Position numbers and translations under genes: made by a program
Shown: positions 1-5,748 of the stretch, piece after piece
Layout: the number at the start of each line of letters is the position of its first letter
How positions within the stretch are numbered: position 1 is the first letter of the stretch
Assembly (NCBI GenBank): GCA_900772565.1
Contig: CAAHET010000229.1
Location: forward strand, 1 to 5,748
From: an uncultured Faecalibacterium sp.
GTDB taxonomy: Bacteria; Bacillota; Clostridia; Oscillospirales; Ruminococcaceae
DNA: 5,748 bases
Reading direction: 5' to 3'
The notes under the pieces: model-generated
What the model was told of the DNA's origin: nothing
What the model saw: the letters and a program-made list of their open reading frames with translations, nothing else
The model's database searches: none

Positions 1-404
1 ACTTTCAGGGCAAGTTCGGCGGAATAGTATTCCGCCATGCCGATAAGCATACTCTCCACCATAATGCCTTCAGGCCCCTGCGAAATGGGTTCCATGGCAG
101 ACACCAGATGGACGCCGTTCTTTTCCAGCTGGTACTTGTAGTTCACGGCATCGAACCGATTCCGGGCAAAGCGGTCGAGCTTCCAGACCAGAACTACATC
201 GAAGATTTTCTTTGCGCTGTCCTTTATCATCCTCTGGAAGTCCGGGCGGTCATCCGTTTTGGCAGAGTAGGCACGGTCGATATAGGTGCCGACCACGGTG
301 ATACCGTTCTTCTCGGCGTAGTCCTTGCAGTCGCGCAGCTGCCCTTCAATGGACGCTTCGCGCTGGTTATCCGATGAATAGCGGGCGTAGATCACGGCGG
401 TCAT
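1..404 (-). CDS. Serine site-specific recombinase, N-terminal catalytic domain (partial, runs off left edge)
   Basis: Recombinases of this family cut and rejoin DNA through a covalent phosphoserine link, and serve phage or integrative-element integration and excision or resolution. The 134 visible residues form the resolvase-type catalytic domain. Near the N-terminus, YARYSS supplies Arg8 and the nucleophile Ser10. LDRFARN supplies Asp77, Arg78 and Arg81, matching the catalytic D-R-x-x-R of gamma-delta resolvase. The segment GMAEYYSAELALK leads into the linker helix that in large serine recombinases precedes the recombinase and zinc-ribbon DNA-binding domains, which lie outside the window. 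The ATG at 404-402 is preferred because GAGGTG (411-416) sits 6 nt upstream. An in-frame GTG at 413-411 lies inside that Shine-Dalgarno, and a TAA follows just upstream. The sequence resembles large recombinases of Clostridia integrative elements (family knowledge), but total length and subfamily cannot be seen. The gene sits downstream of the transporter unit in the same orientation, separated from it by a hairpin. Confidence 0.93.
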   Translation of the reverse strand, partial: MTAVIYARYSSDNQREASIEGQLRDCKDYAEKNGITVVGTYIDRAYSAKTDDRPDFQRMIKDSAKKIFDVVLVWKLDRFARNRFDAVNYKYQLEKNGVHLVSAMEPISQGPEGIMVESMLIGMAEYYSAELALK

Positions 405-470
405 GGCAGGCACCTCACTTTACACATCATTAAACGGCGAACGGTTCTTTCAAAATATAGTTTCGTATAA

Positions 471-499
471 TATATACCATATTTTACAACGGTTTGCAA
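471..499 (-). promoter_or_regulatory. Candidate promoter of the recombinase gene
   Basis: On the minus strand TTGCAA (499-494) and TATATA (476-471) are separated by 17 bp in a very AT-rich stretch. The predicted start near 464 gives a leader of about 60 nt before the recombinase ATG. AACGGTT occurs at 440-446 and again at 488-494, the second copy overlapping the -35, and a small dyad GTATA-ATA-TATAC covers 465-477. Several alternative -10 registers exist in the same AT-rich run, so the exact elements are uncertain. Confidence 0.35.
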
Positions 500-540
500 T
501 GGGAAAATCAGCGAACAACATTTAATTCTTTTCGTAAATC

Positions 541-586
541 AGATGCCCACCGACCTATGGTTTTCGCCATAAGCTGGTGGGCATCT
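541..586 (-). terminator. Long hairpin after the transporter genes, probable terminator without a U-tract
   Basis: AGATGCCCACC (541-551) pairs perfectly with GGTGGGCATCT (576-586). A second inner stem, TATGG (556-560) with CCATA (567-571), encloses a 6-nt loop, and the two stems are separated by a 4+4-nt internal loop. The hairpin begins 11 nt after the permease stop codon, where an intrinsic terminator is expected. Neither flank has a run of T on the relevant strand (the minus-strand tail reads GATTTACG), so termination may be inefficient or the element may act in 3'-end protection. As a dyad upstream of a recombinase gene it could also be a protein-binding site. Confidence 0.5.
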
Positions 587-597
587 GCTGTTCTGGT

Positions 598-2940
598 TTA
601 TAATTCACTGATGGTTGCAGTAATGGGCTGCATGAGGATCCGCCTGACCGGGGTATATACTGCCAGTACTACCGCCGCCAACACCACGGCGACAATCACG
701 GCAAGACAGCCCCACGGCACCTGCCACGCCGCACCGAAATAATGGGTGATGAGCCGGGTATACAGCATCCGGTTCAGCACAAGGCCCAGCGCAATGCCCA
801 CCACAAGGCCGGACACCGCATAGGTTCCCGCTTCGGCAGAGACCATGCGTCTCAGCTGTGCATCATCCATCCCGATGGCACGCAGGATGCCATACTGCTT
901 CATTCGTGCCGATACACTCACAGAAATGCTGTTGACGATGTTCAGCAGGGAGATACATCCAATAATGGCGAGAAATCCATACAGCACGATCCGTGCCGCA
1001 TAATAGGTTCCACGGTCCTGCCGGTTGCTCTCCCTCAGATCCTGCACAACGATCTGATCACTGGAAAAAGCTGCCAGCTCCAGCACGGTCTCATCACTGG
1101 CGGTGCGGTCCAGCTGCACCCCGATCATATTGTAATTCTGTTCTCCTGCTACACGGCGGAACAGTACTTCCGGCGCAATAATGGTCACATCGTCCGGAAA
1201 TACTCCCTGTGAGAATGCGCCCACGACCGTCAGCGGCACACCGTTCACAGTGATAGTATCCCCGACACGGATGGGGTTTGTTTTGTTGTACATCGTCATC
1301 ACTTCATTGTCTGCGCCGGAGGTTTTTGCCATTCTGCCCTTGACCACCATGCTTTTGCTGGATTCCAGCATAAAATCATCGTACGAACAGAATGTGACCT
1401 GCTCGACATTGTTCCGGTCACTGCTGGCAGGTACATGGACAAGACCTGTACAGCCCCATACATGTGCAACACCGGGCATCCTTCGCAACTGCTGCGCCAT
1501 GGTATCCGGCAGCACCAGTTCGTTATCATAGCCGTTGTACAGCACATCCGCTTGCCATGGTACCAAACTTGGCAACAGCAGAGAAGCAAACTGCAAAATA
1601 ACGGTAAATCCCAGTGCAAGCACAATGCTTAAAGCAAAGCTTGCGGTAATCAGGAACCAGTTCTTTTTGCTTGCGGTAGCATGGTATATGCCCAGTGCAG
1701 TTTCAGTCCGACCGGAGCCGAGATTTGCTGCACGATGCACAGTTGCAGCCTGTTCGTTCCCGGAAGCCGCTGCCACAGGCGAGACCTCTGCAGCCCGCTT
1801 GGCCGGAGCCTGTGCCGCCAGCAGCACCGTTACTACGCCCACCACAGCACCGGCGCACAGACCTCCCGGACTCAGCCGGAATACCGGTGTTGTCGCAAAC
1901 TCGCCGCCGATGCCGTATCGCAGCGCACCGCACACCGCCCAACTGGAAAATGTCCCCAGTACAAGGCCGATCGGAACCGCGATCCTGCACCAGTTGAGTG
2001 CTTCCATCCGGACAAAACGGACGACCTGTTGTTTGCTCATTCCGAGACAGCGCATCATACCAAAGAACCGGGTGCGCTGTGCAATATTGCTGTTCATCGT
2101 GCCGGAGATCATCAGCACACCGGCAAGCAGCACCAGAACAAACAGCACGCCCGCCATGCCGTACACCGTCCGGAACGCGGTGCTGTTGCTCTGTCCGGCA
2201 GAACCCATCACATTCAAATTTTCATGCACGGCATCCTCGCCATACTGCTGCCGCAGCTGCGGCAGAGCTTTTGCCGCCTTGGCAGCGCTGGTATACTGCA
2301 GATCATACACAGTCTGCGGCAGAGTTTCTCCCTGCCCAGTCAAAAGTTCTTCAAAGGTCTCCTGCGGCAGATAAATATCCACCAGTGCAAATTGCATTCC
2401 GTAATAGCTTTCGTCCACACCGCCGATGCCAGTCACAGTCAGTGTCCGGCTCTGCCCGTCCGGCAGCTTCAGCGTAACCGAATCTCCGATTGCCACACCA
2501 AAAATCCGGGCGGCACCTTTTCCAAGCAGCACCTCTCCGTCATGTTCCGGAAAAGTCCCCGCAAAGGCTACGGAACGGTTCACACGCAGAAATTGCACAT
2601 CACAGCCATAAAGAACCACCCGTTTTCCGTTCAGGCGGTAGTCCTCTTCTCCGTCCTCATTAAACACCGCTCCTGCACCTACGAACATTACATCCGACTG
2701 CTGTGCCAACTGTTCTGCCTGACTCTGTGTAATTCCAGCAATCTGCAAATGCCAACTACCATCTTTTCCTGCTGTGCGATTCATTTGGGTGCGCAGCATC
2801 ATATCCGCTACGCTGAAAATAGCACTGACCAGAAACACCGCAATGACGATGCACAAAATCGTCATGCGATTCTGCCGTCTGCGTACCTTGGCAGAAATCG
2901 GGATCAGGCTCAGATAGCTTTTCATTTCAGTGCTGCTCAT
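598..2940 (-). CDS. FtsX-like ABC transporter permease, 8 TM segments with two extracytoplasmic domains
   Basis: This is the membrane subunit of an ABC transporter of the MacB/FtsX (type VII, mechanotransmission) class, which works with the ATPase encoded just upstream. The product is 780 residues from the ATG at 2940. Hydrophobic segments lie near residues 26-46, 257-280, 318-340, 359-378, 428-452, 648-672, 705-724 and 742-763. Large non-membrane domains occupy about 50-255 and 455-645. Each half carries the FtsX coupling-helix pattern: RFFGMMRCLGMSKQQ (291-305) and KQYGILRAIGMDDAQ (681-695). Each half also ends with the usual P-x-(K/R)-R...P motif (residues 379-388 and 764-772). The layout is a tandem repeat of two FtsX domains and differs from the 10-TM, single-loop BceB arrangement. 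Likely substrates are antimicrobial peptides, lipids or lipoproteins, but the sequence does not decide. The start overlaps the ATPase stop as ATGA, indicating translational coupling. Nothing looks truncated. Confidence 0.93.
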   Translation of the reverse strand: MSSTEMKSYLSLIPISAKVRRRQNRMTILCIVIAVFLVSAIFSVADMMLRTQMNRTAGKDGSWHLQIAGITQSQAEQLAQQSDVMFVGAGAVFNEDGEEDYRLNGKRVVLYGCDVQFLRVNRSVAFAGTFPEHDGEVLLGKGAARIFGVAIGDSVTLKLPDGQSRTLTVTGIGGVDESYYGMQFALVDIYLPQETFEELLTGQGETLPQTVYDLQYTSAAKAAKALPQLRQQYGEDAVHENLNVMGSAGQSNSTAFRTVYGMAGVLFVLVLLAGVLMISGTMNSNIAQRTRFFGMMRCLGMSKQQVVRFVRMEALNWCRIAVPIGLVLGTFSSWAVCGALRYGIGGEFATTPVFRLSPGGLCAGAVVGVVTVLLAAQAPAKRAAEVSPVAAASGNEQAATVHRAANLGSGRTETALGIYHATASKKNWFLITASFALSIVLALGFTVILQFASLLLPSLVPWQADVLYNGYDNELVLPDTMAQQLRRMPGVAHVWGCTGLVHVPASSDRNNVEQVTFCSYDDFMLESSKSMVVKGRMAKTSGADNEVMTMYNKTNPIRVGDTITVNGVPLTVVGAFSQGVFPDDVTIIAPEVLFRRVAGEQNYNMIGVQLDRTASDETVLELAAFSSDQIVVQDLRESNRQDRGTYYAARIVLYGFLAIIGCISLLNIVNSISVSVSARMKQYGILRAIGMDDAQLRRMVSAEAGTYAVSGLVVGIALGLVLNRMLYTRLITHYFGAAWQVPWGCLAVIVAVVLAAVVLAVYTPVRRILMQPITATISEL

Positions 2941-3620
2941 TCCCGGCACCTCCCAAAATCGGTCAGGCAGCCGTCCGATACCTGCAACACCCGGTCTGCC
3001 GTCTGCGCAATGCTGCGGTTGTGGGTGATCATCAGGATGGTCTGCTCGTATTTCCGGGACGTTTCCTTCAGCAAGGCAATGACTTCGCTGGTGTTCTGGG
3101 TATCCAGATTTCCGGTCGGCTCATCCGCCAAAATCAGCGAAGGGCGGGTCATCAGGGCGCGGCCGATGGCTACCCGTTGCTGCTGCCCACCGGAAAGCTG
3201 ACTTGGCAGATGCTTCCGACGGTCTTTCAGATTCAGCACGGTCAGCAGTTCTTCCAGATATGCCCTGTCCGGCTTTTGGTAGTCCAGCAGCACCGGGAAC
3301 AGGATGTTCTGTTCTACGGTCAGCTCCGGGATGAGGTTGAATGCCTGAAAGATAAAACCGATATTGCGGCGGCGGAAGATCGTCAGTTCCCGGTCTTTCA
3401 TGGCAAAAACATCCTTGCCGTCAATCAGCACCTTGCCGGAAGTCGGCGTATCCAGTCCGCCGATCAGATTGAGCAGAGTGCTTTTGCCGGAGCCGGATTC
3501 TCCAACGACCGCCACATATTCGCCTTTCGGCACGGAAAAGCTGACATCTTTCAGCGCATGGACAGCGGTTCCTCCGCTGCCGTAGGTCTTGCAGAGATGG
3601 TTGACTTCTAAAAGTTCCAT
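2937..3620 (-). CDS. ABC transporter ATP-binding protein, MacB/LolD type
   Basis: This cytoplasmic nucleotide-binding subunit powers the adjacent FtsX-like permease. The product is 227 residues, the normal length for this class, and all ATPase motifs are intact. Walker A is GESGSGKST (40-48), the Q-loop glutamine is Gln92 in FIFQAFNLIPELT, and the signature is LSGGQ (142-146). Walker B is LILADEP (162-168) with catalytic Glu167, the D-loop is GNLD (170-173), and the switch His is His200. The F-x-L-I-P-x-L-T-V-x-x-N segment after the Q-loop is typical of LolD/MacB/BceA ATPases. GAGGGA (3627-3632) lies 6 nt before the ATG. The gene begins 101 bp after the kinase stop and has its own predicted promoter in that gap. 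Its TGA overlaps the permease ATG by 4 nt. Substrate cannot be inferred from the ATPase. Confidence 0.96.
   Translation of the reverse strand: MELLEVNHLCKTYGSGGTAVHALKDVSFSVPKGEYVAVVGESGSGKSTLLNLIGGLDTPTSGKVLIDGKDVFAMKDRELTIFRRRNIGFIFQAFNLIPELTVEQNILFPVLLDYQKPDRAYLEELLTVLNLKDRRKHLPSQLSGGQQQRVAIGRALMTRPSLILADEPTGNLDTQNTSEVIALLKETSRKYEQTILMITHNRSIAQTADRVLQVSDGCLTDFGRCRE
2949..2954 (-). promoter_or_regulatory. Ribosome binding site that fixes the permease start
   Basis: The minus strand reads GGGAGG, then 8 nt, then ATG at 2940-2938. An in-frame GTG at 2949-2947 overlaps this Shine-Dalgarno and has no site of its own, so the ATG giving a 780-residue protein is preferred over the 783-residue GTG version. 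The site lies inside the last codons of the ATPase gene. Confidence 0.75.
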
Positions 3621-3682
3621 AGTGTATCCCTCACTTTACAGGTTCCTTCGATTCAGACGGATCTTCTCTGTCTGTGTGGAAA

Positions 3683-3711
3683 AGGATAACACGTCAACCT
3701 TACTGCAAGCC
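3683..3711 (-). promoter_or_regulatory. Predicted activator-dependent promoter of the ABC transporter genes
   Basis: The minus strand carries an extended -10, TG-T-TATCCT, with the hexamer at 3688-3683. At 17 bp spacing the -35 position (3711-3706) reads GGCTTG, a poor match to TTGACA. A TTGACG at 3697-3692 has no -10 at a usable distance. A weak -35 overlapped by the promoter-proximal TGTAGGC repeat is typical of promoters activated by PhoB-like regulators. The predicted start near 3676 gives a leader of about 56 nt, which contains only a weak stem (CAGAC/GTCTG arms at 3670-3674 and 3654-3658). This is inference from motif geometry only. Confidence 0.45.
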
Positions 3712-3736
3712 TACACCCAGCCTACAATTTTGTAGG
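3709..3736 (-). promoter_or_regulatory. Predicted response-regulator operator: two TGTAGGC direct repeats plus an inverted half-site
   Basis: Read on the minus strand, TGTAGGC occurs at 3726-3720 and again at 3715-3709, an exact 7-bp repeat with a 4-bp spacer and 11-bp period. An inverted copy, CCTACA, at 3736-3731 makes the dyad CCTACA-AAAT-TGTAGG with the first repeat. Eleven-bp direct repeats next to the -35 are the usual binding architecture of OmpR/PhoB-family regulators, and such a regulator is encoded in the same cluster. The site straddles the end of the kinase gene, whose TAG stop (3724-3722) lies within the first repeat. Binding by this regulator is inferred. Confidence 0.55.
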
Positions 3737-4759
3737 AATCGGAAAATTCAGAGTAAAGGTCGTGCCCTTTCCCAGCTCGCTGTCTACTTCAATGGTTCCG
3801 TGATGGGCTTCCACAACGGCTTTTGCCAGCGGCAGGCCCAGCCCGATGCCCTGCGTATCCTGTGAGAAGCGGCTGCGATAAAACCGCTTGAAGATATGGT
3901 ATAGATCCTCCGGGTGGATGCCGCTGCCGTTGTCGCGTACTTTGATTTGAACCATGGACGGCAGTGCATTCCACTCTACCTGAATCGTATCTCCGCTCTT
4001 TGTGTGGTCAAGAGCATTCTTTACAAGATTGTCCACAGCTTCCTGCATCCAGTCACGGTCGCACCAAAGTGTAACCGCCGCCGAGCCGGACAGAACGAGC
4101 TTTTTCTGTTCCTGCTCTGCACGATAGTTATACTGCCGCGCGATGTCCTGCACCATTTCAGCAACATTTTCGTTTTTCTTCTCCAATACGACTGAACCGG
4201 CATCCAGCCGGGTGATTTTGAGCAGATTCTGCACCAGCGTTTCGATGCGGTCCAACTCCTGTTCGGACAGGTCTGCAAGCTCTTTGACCTCCGACGGCGA
4301 AACCGCTTCGTCCTGAAGCAGACCGTTGTAGATATTCAACGCCGCCAGCGGTGTTTTGAGTTGGTGCGAAATATCCGCAATAGTATTTTTCAAAAAATGC
4401 TTCTCCCGCTGCTCGTTGTCTGCGTGTGCGCTTAGAACTGCCGCCAATGCATTAACGGAGTGAAACAGACGGTAAAGTTCTCCCTCCCGGTCGCAGTCCA
4501 GTCGTGCATCCGGGTTGCCATCCAGACAGCTTTGGATTTGCTGGACTGCCTGTTCCAGAAGTGCGCTCTGCCTTTGAAAATAGCAGAAAAGAACGCCCCA
4601 GAGGCAACCGCCCAGCAGCAGAAAAACCAACAGTGACCCAAAAGAGAATGCGTGCACTGTATGCCATGCAATGCCCTGCGTAAGAGCCAAGACCACCGCC
4701 CAGACCGCCAGCACTGTCCGGAACAAATTACGGATCTCCCGGTTTGCGAATACTTTCAT
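3722..4759 (-). CDS. Sensor histidine kinase with a minimal extracellular loop
   Basis: This membrane sensor kinase is the partner of the response regulator encoded just upstream. It has 345 residues. Two membrane segments lie near 14-32 and 39-60, joined by a loop of only several residues, so there is no extracytoplasmic ligand domain. A HAMP-like linker (about 62-115) follows. The HisKA domain has ADISHQLKTPL with phospho-acceptor His132. The ATPase domain has the N-box DNLVKNALDHT (243-253, Asn244 and Asn248), G1 DNGSGI (276-281), F-box FKRFYRS (290-296) and G2 GIGLGL (304-309). All catalytic boxes are intact. The short-loop layout resembles the intramembrane-sensing kinases paired with peptide-resistance ABC transporters (BceS type), although those usually lack a HAMP. 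The ATG lies 9 bp beyond the regulator stop, with AAGGTG (4764-4769) as ribosome binding site, so the two genes are cotranscribed. The stop codon sits in a predicted operator. The signal sensed is unknown. Confidence 0.95.
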   Translation of the reverse strand: MKVFANREIRNLFRTVLAVWAVVLALTQGIAWHTVHAFSFGSLLVFLLLGGCLWGVLFCYFQRQSALLEQAVQQIQSCLDGNPDARLDCDREGELYRLFHSVNALAAVLSAHADNEQREKHFLKNTIADISHQLKTPLAALNIYNGLLQDEAVSPSEVKELADLSEQELDRIETLVQNLLKITRLDAGSVVLEKKNENVAEMVQDIARQYNYRAEQEQKKLVLSGSAAVTLWCDRDWMQEAVDNLVKNALDHTKSGDTIQVEWNALPSMVQIKVRDNGSGIHPEDLYHIFKRFYRSRFSQDTQGIGLGLPLAKAVVEAHHGTIEVDSELGKGTTFTLNFPIPTKL

Positions 4760-4768
4760 ACGGCACCT

Positions 4769-5449
4769 TTACCCATTCCATTTATAGCCCATCCCGCGAA
4801 CGGTCAGCAGCATCTGCGGTTTGCCGGGGTCGTCCTCAATCTTCATCCGCAGCCGCCGGATATACACTGTTAAGGCACTGCTGTCAATGTAATCCCCATC
4901 GCAGTCCCACAGTGCATCCAGAATTTGTTCCTTGGATAGCACGGCATTCGGATGCTGCATAAAGAAGCAGAGCAGCTTATACTCTGCGCCGGTCAGTTCC
5001 AGCAAGATTCCGTTTTTGTACGCCTGCCCCTGCAACAGCCGGACGGTGATGCTGCCCGATTCCAGTACAGGTTCTCCTGCGCTGGACGCATTTGCACGGC
5101 GAAGCAGCGCATTGACCCGCGACAGCAAGATACCCAGCTTGAACGGCTTGGTCAGGTAATCATCCCCGCCCAGTTCCAGCCCCATGATGATATTCATTTC
5201 CTCATCCGAAGCAGTCAGGAACAGAATCGGCACGTTGGATGTGCGCCGCACCTTCTGGCAGAAATCGAAGCCAGAGCCATCCGGCAGGGAAACATCCAGC
5301 ACCAGCAGGTCATATTTTCTGTCTGACCACAGCACCTCGGCTTCTGCCAGCGTCCGGGCTGTATCCAGTGCAAAGCCCTGTTTCTTGAATGCAAAAGTCA
5401 GCCCACTGATCAGGCTCAGATCATCTTCCAAAAGGAACAGTTTTCTCAT
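4769..5449 (-). CDS. OmpR/PhoB-family response regulator
   Basis: This DNA-binding response regulator is phosphorylated by the adjacent kinase. It has 226 residues, standard for the family. The receiver domain (1 to about 115) has the acidic pocket Glu8-Asp9-Asp10, phospho-acceptor Asp52 in LLVLDVSLPDGSG, Thr79 in LFLTAS, and Lys101 in YLTKPF. The C-terminal winged helix (about 130-226) includes LTGAEYKLLCFFMQHPNAVLS, the recognition-helix region DSSALTVYIRRLRMKIEDD, and the closing RGMGYKW hairpin, all characteristic of OmpR/PhoB proteins. It is the first gene of the unit, with a strong consensus promoter about 50 bp upstream. The ribosome binding site is modest (AAGAGATGG just before the ATG). 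The likely target is the TGTAGGC repeat site before the ATPase gene. Many relatives regulate peptide- or envelope-stress transporters. No specific name is warranted. Confidence 0.96.
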   Translation of the reverse strand: MRKLFLLEDDLSLISGLTFAFKKQGFALDTARTLAEAEVLWSDRKYDLLVLDVSLPDGSGFDFCQKVRRTSNVPILFLTASDEEMNIIMGLELGGDDYLTKPFKLGILLSRVNALLRRANASSAGEPVLESGSITVRLLQGQAYKNGILLELTGAEYKLLCFFMQHPNAVLSKEQILDALWDCDGDYIDSSALTVYIRRLRMKIEDDPGKPQMLLTVRGMGYKWNG

Positions 5450-5496
5450 GATTCCATCTCTTTTCTGCGTTTTGTGTGTCCTACAGGTTCAAAAGC

Positions 5497-5525
5497 ATTA
5501 TAAGTTTTTTCTGCGAACATTACAA
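5497..5525 (-). promoter_or_regulatory. SigA-type promoter of the regulator-kinase genes
   Basis: The minus strand has TTGTAA (5525-5520), a 17-bp spacer and a perfect TATAAT (5502-5497). The predicted start is near 5490, leaving a leader of about 40 nt before the regulator ATG. The elements are close to consensus, suggesting substantial basal expression of the two-component genes. A TGTAGG motif (5485-5480) falls just downstream of the predicted start, and a small dyad GAAAC-N7-GTTTC (5531-5547) lies just upstream of the -35. Either could be a regulator contact. Confidence 0.75.
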
Positions 5526-5662
5526 TGTGCGAAACGGAAATTGTTTCTTGCCGTGTGTTAAGTATAAGTCCTACTATCACAACTTTATCGCAATAAATTT
5601 CACAAAACCATCTTGACGCACCCTGCAAACCATGATATTCTCTGTCACAAATCCCACCGATT

Positions 5663-5690
5663 TTGTGGATTGGTTTGAAACCATCCACAA
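5663..5690. repeat. Inverted repeat / hairpin upstream of the regulator promoter
   Basis: TTGTGGAT (5663-5670) pairs with ATCCACAA (5683-5690). Past one bulged base at 5671, GGTT pairs with AACC, leaving a 3-nt TGA loop and a 12-bp stem in total. Neither strand has a following T-run. It may be a weak terminator of an upstream minus-strand gene or a binding site. Confidence 0.6.
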
Positions 5691-5699
5691 GATGTGGTC

Positions 5700-5716
5700 G
5701 TGTTCATTTTGAACAC
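5700..5716. repeat. Perfect 17-bp dyad GTGTTCA-TTT-TGAACAC
   Basis: Two perfect 7-bp arms (5700-5706 and 5710-5716) flank a TTT centre. The size and symmetry fit an operator for a dimeric helix-turn-helix repressor, but no cognate regulator or promoter is visible nearby. It lies only 9 bp from the preceding hairpin. Confidence 0.5.
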
Positions 5717-5748
5717 TGCCTCGCCGTGGATCATCCCTGAAAGATTAA

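Larger units (their letters stand above)
5450..5748. other. AT-rich region upstream of the regulator gene; no supported gene
   Basis: About 300 bp separate the regulator start from the right edge. The region holds the regulator promoter (5497-5525) and two inverted repeats (5663-5690 and 5700-5716). An 80-codon minus-strand frame starting at a GTG (5688) runs through the promoter into the regulator ATG, but it has no ribosome binding site and no recognisable domain. A short minus-strand frame is open at the right edge and stops at 5645, and could be the tail of an upstream gene. Neither can be supported as a gene from the sequence alone. Confidence 0.6.

Noticed and set aside
466..471. TATAAT on the plus strand
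   Set aside because: There is no acceptable -35 at 16-18 bp and no plus-strand gene downstream. It is part of an AT-rich run.
1639..1679. GCTTGCGGTA repeated twice about 30 bp apart
   Set aside because: It is inside the permease coding sequence, where it encodes similar Thr/Ala-Ser stretches. This fits chance or codon use and not a functional repeat.
1681..3201. 506-codon open frame on the plus strand
   Set aside because: It is antisense to the permease and ATPase and crosses their junction. It shows no recognisable domain, is rich in His, Gln and Arg as expected of an antisense shadow, and the opposite strand has two complete conserved genes.
3721..3736. CCTACA-AAAT-TGTAGG dyad as terminator of the kinase gene
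   Set aside because: It has only a 6-bp stem and no T-run, and the stop codon lies inside it. Operator half-sites explain it better.
598..5449. Naming the module as a bacitracin (Bce) or vancomycin (Van) resistance system
   Set aside because: The permease lacks the 10-TM BceB layout and no Van enzymes are present. General similarity does not fix a substrate.
5446..5688. 80-codon minus-strand frame whose TGA overlaps the regulator ATG
   Set aside because: The ATGA overlap is tempting, but the frame runs through the perfect promoter, starts at a GTG without a ribosome binding site, and has no recognisable domain.
5632..5709. 26-aa plus-strand frame beginning MIFSVTNPTDF
   Set aside because: There is no Shine-Dalgarno or promoter, it is very short, and it overlaps the dyads.

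Overview
All recognisable genes in this window lie on the minus strand, so transcription runs from right to left. Protein style, roughly balanced GC coding sequence, AG-rich Shine-Dalgarno sites and SigA-like promoters point to a low-to-mid-GC Gram-positive bacterium. A gut Clostridia member (Oscillospiraceae/Lachnospiraceae-like) is the most likely source. That placement is inferred from the look of the sequence and was not checked by a search.

Layout from upstream (right) to downstream (left). Positions 5450-5748 hold a mostly non-coding leader with two inverted repeats and a textbook promoter (TTGTAA, 17 bp, TATAAT). Next come an OmpR/PhoB-type response regulator (4769-5449) and, 9 bp later, a short sensor histidine kinase with two membrane segments and almost no extracellular domain (3722-4759). 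A 101-bp gap carries a second, internal promoter with a weak -35, an extended -10, and two 11-bp-spaced direct repeats of TGTAGGC. After it come a MacB/LolD-type ABC ATPase (2937-3620) and an 8-TM FtsX-like permease with two large extracytoplasmic domains (598-2940), coupled by an ATGA overlap. A strong hairpin (541-586) follows the permease. A second unit then begins: the N-terminal catalytic domain of a serine recombinase (1-404), cut by the left edge of the window.

The four middle genes form a classic two-component-system/ABC-transporter module of the kind Firmicutes use to sense and resist cell-envelope stress or antimicrobial peptides. The proposed circuit is as follows. The kinase senses a membrane signal, perhaps the transporter itself, and phosphorylates the regulator at Asp52. 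The regulator binds the TGTAGGC repeats in front of the ATPase gene and raises transporter production. The adjacent large-type serine recombinase suggests that the module may be cargo of an integrative element, but no element end is visible. No wholly new system is evident. The most useful new observation is the predicted operator, which is embedded across the kinase stop codon.
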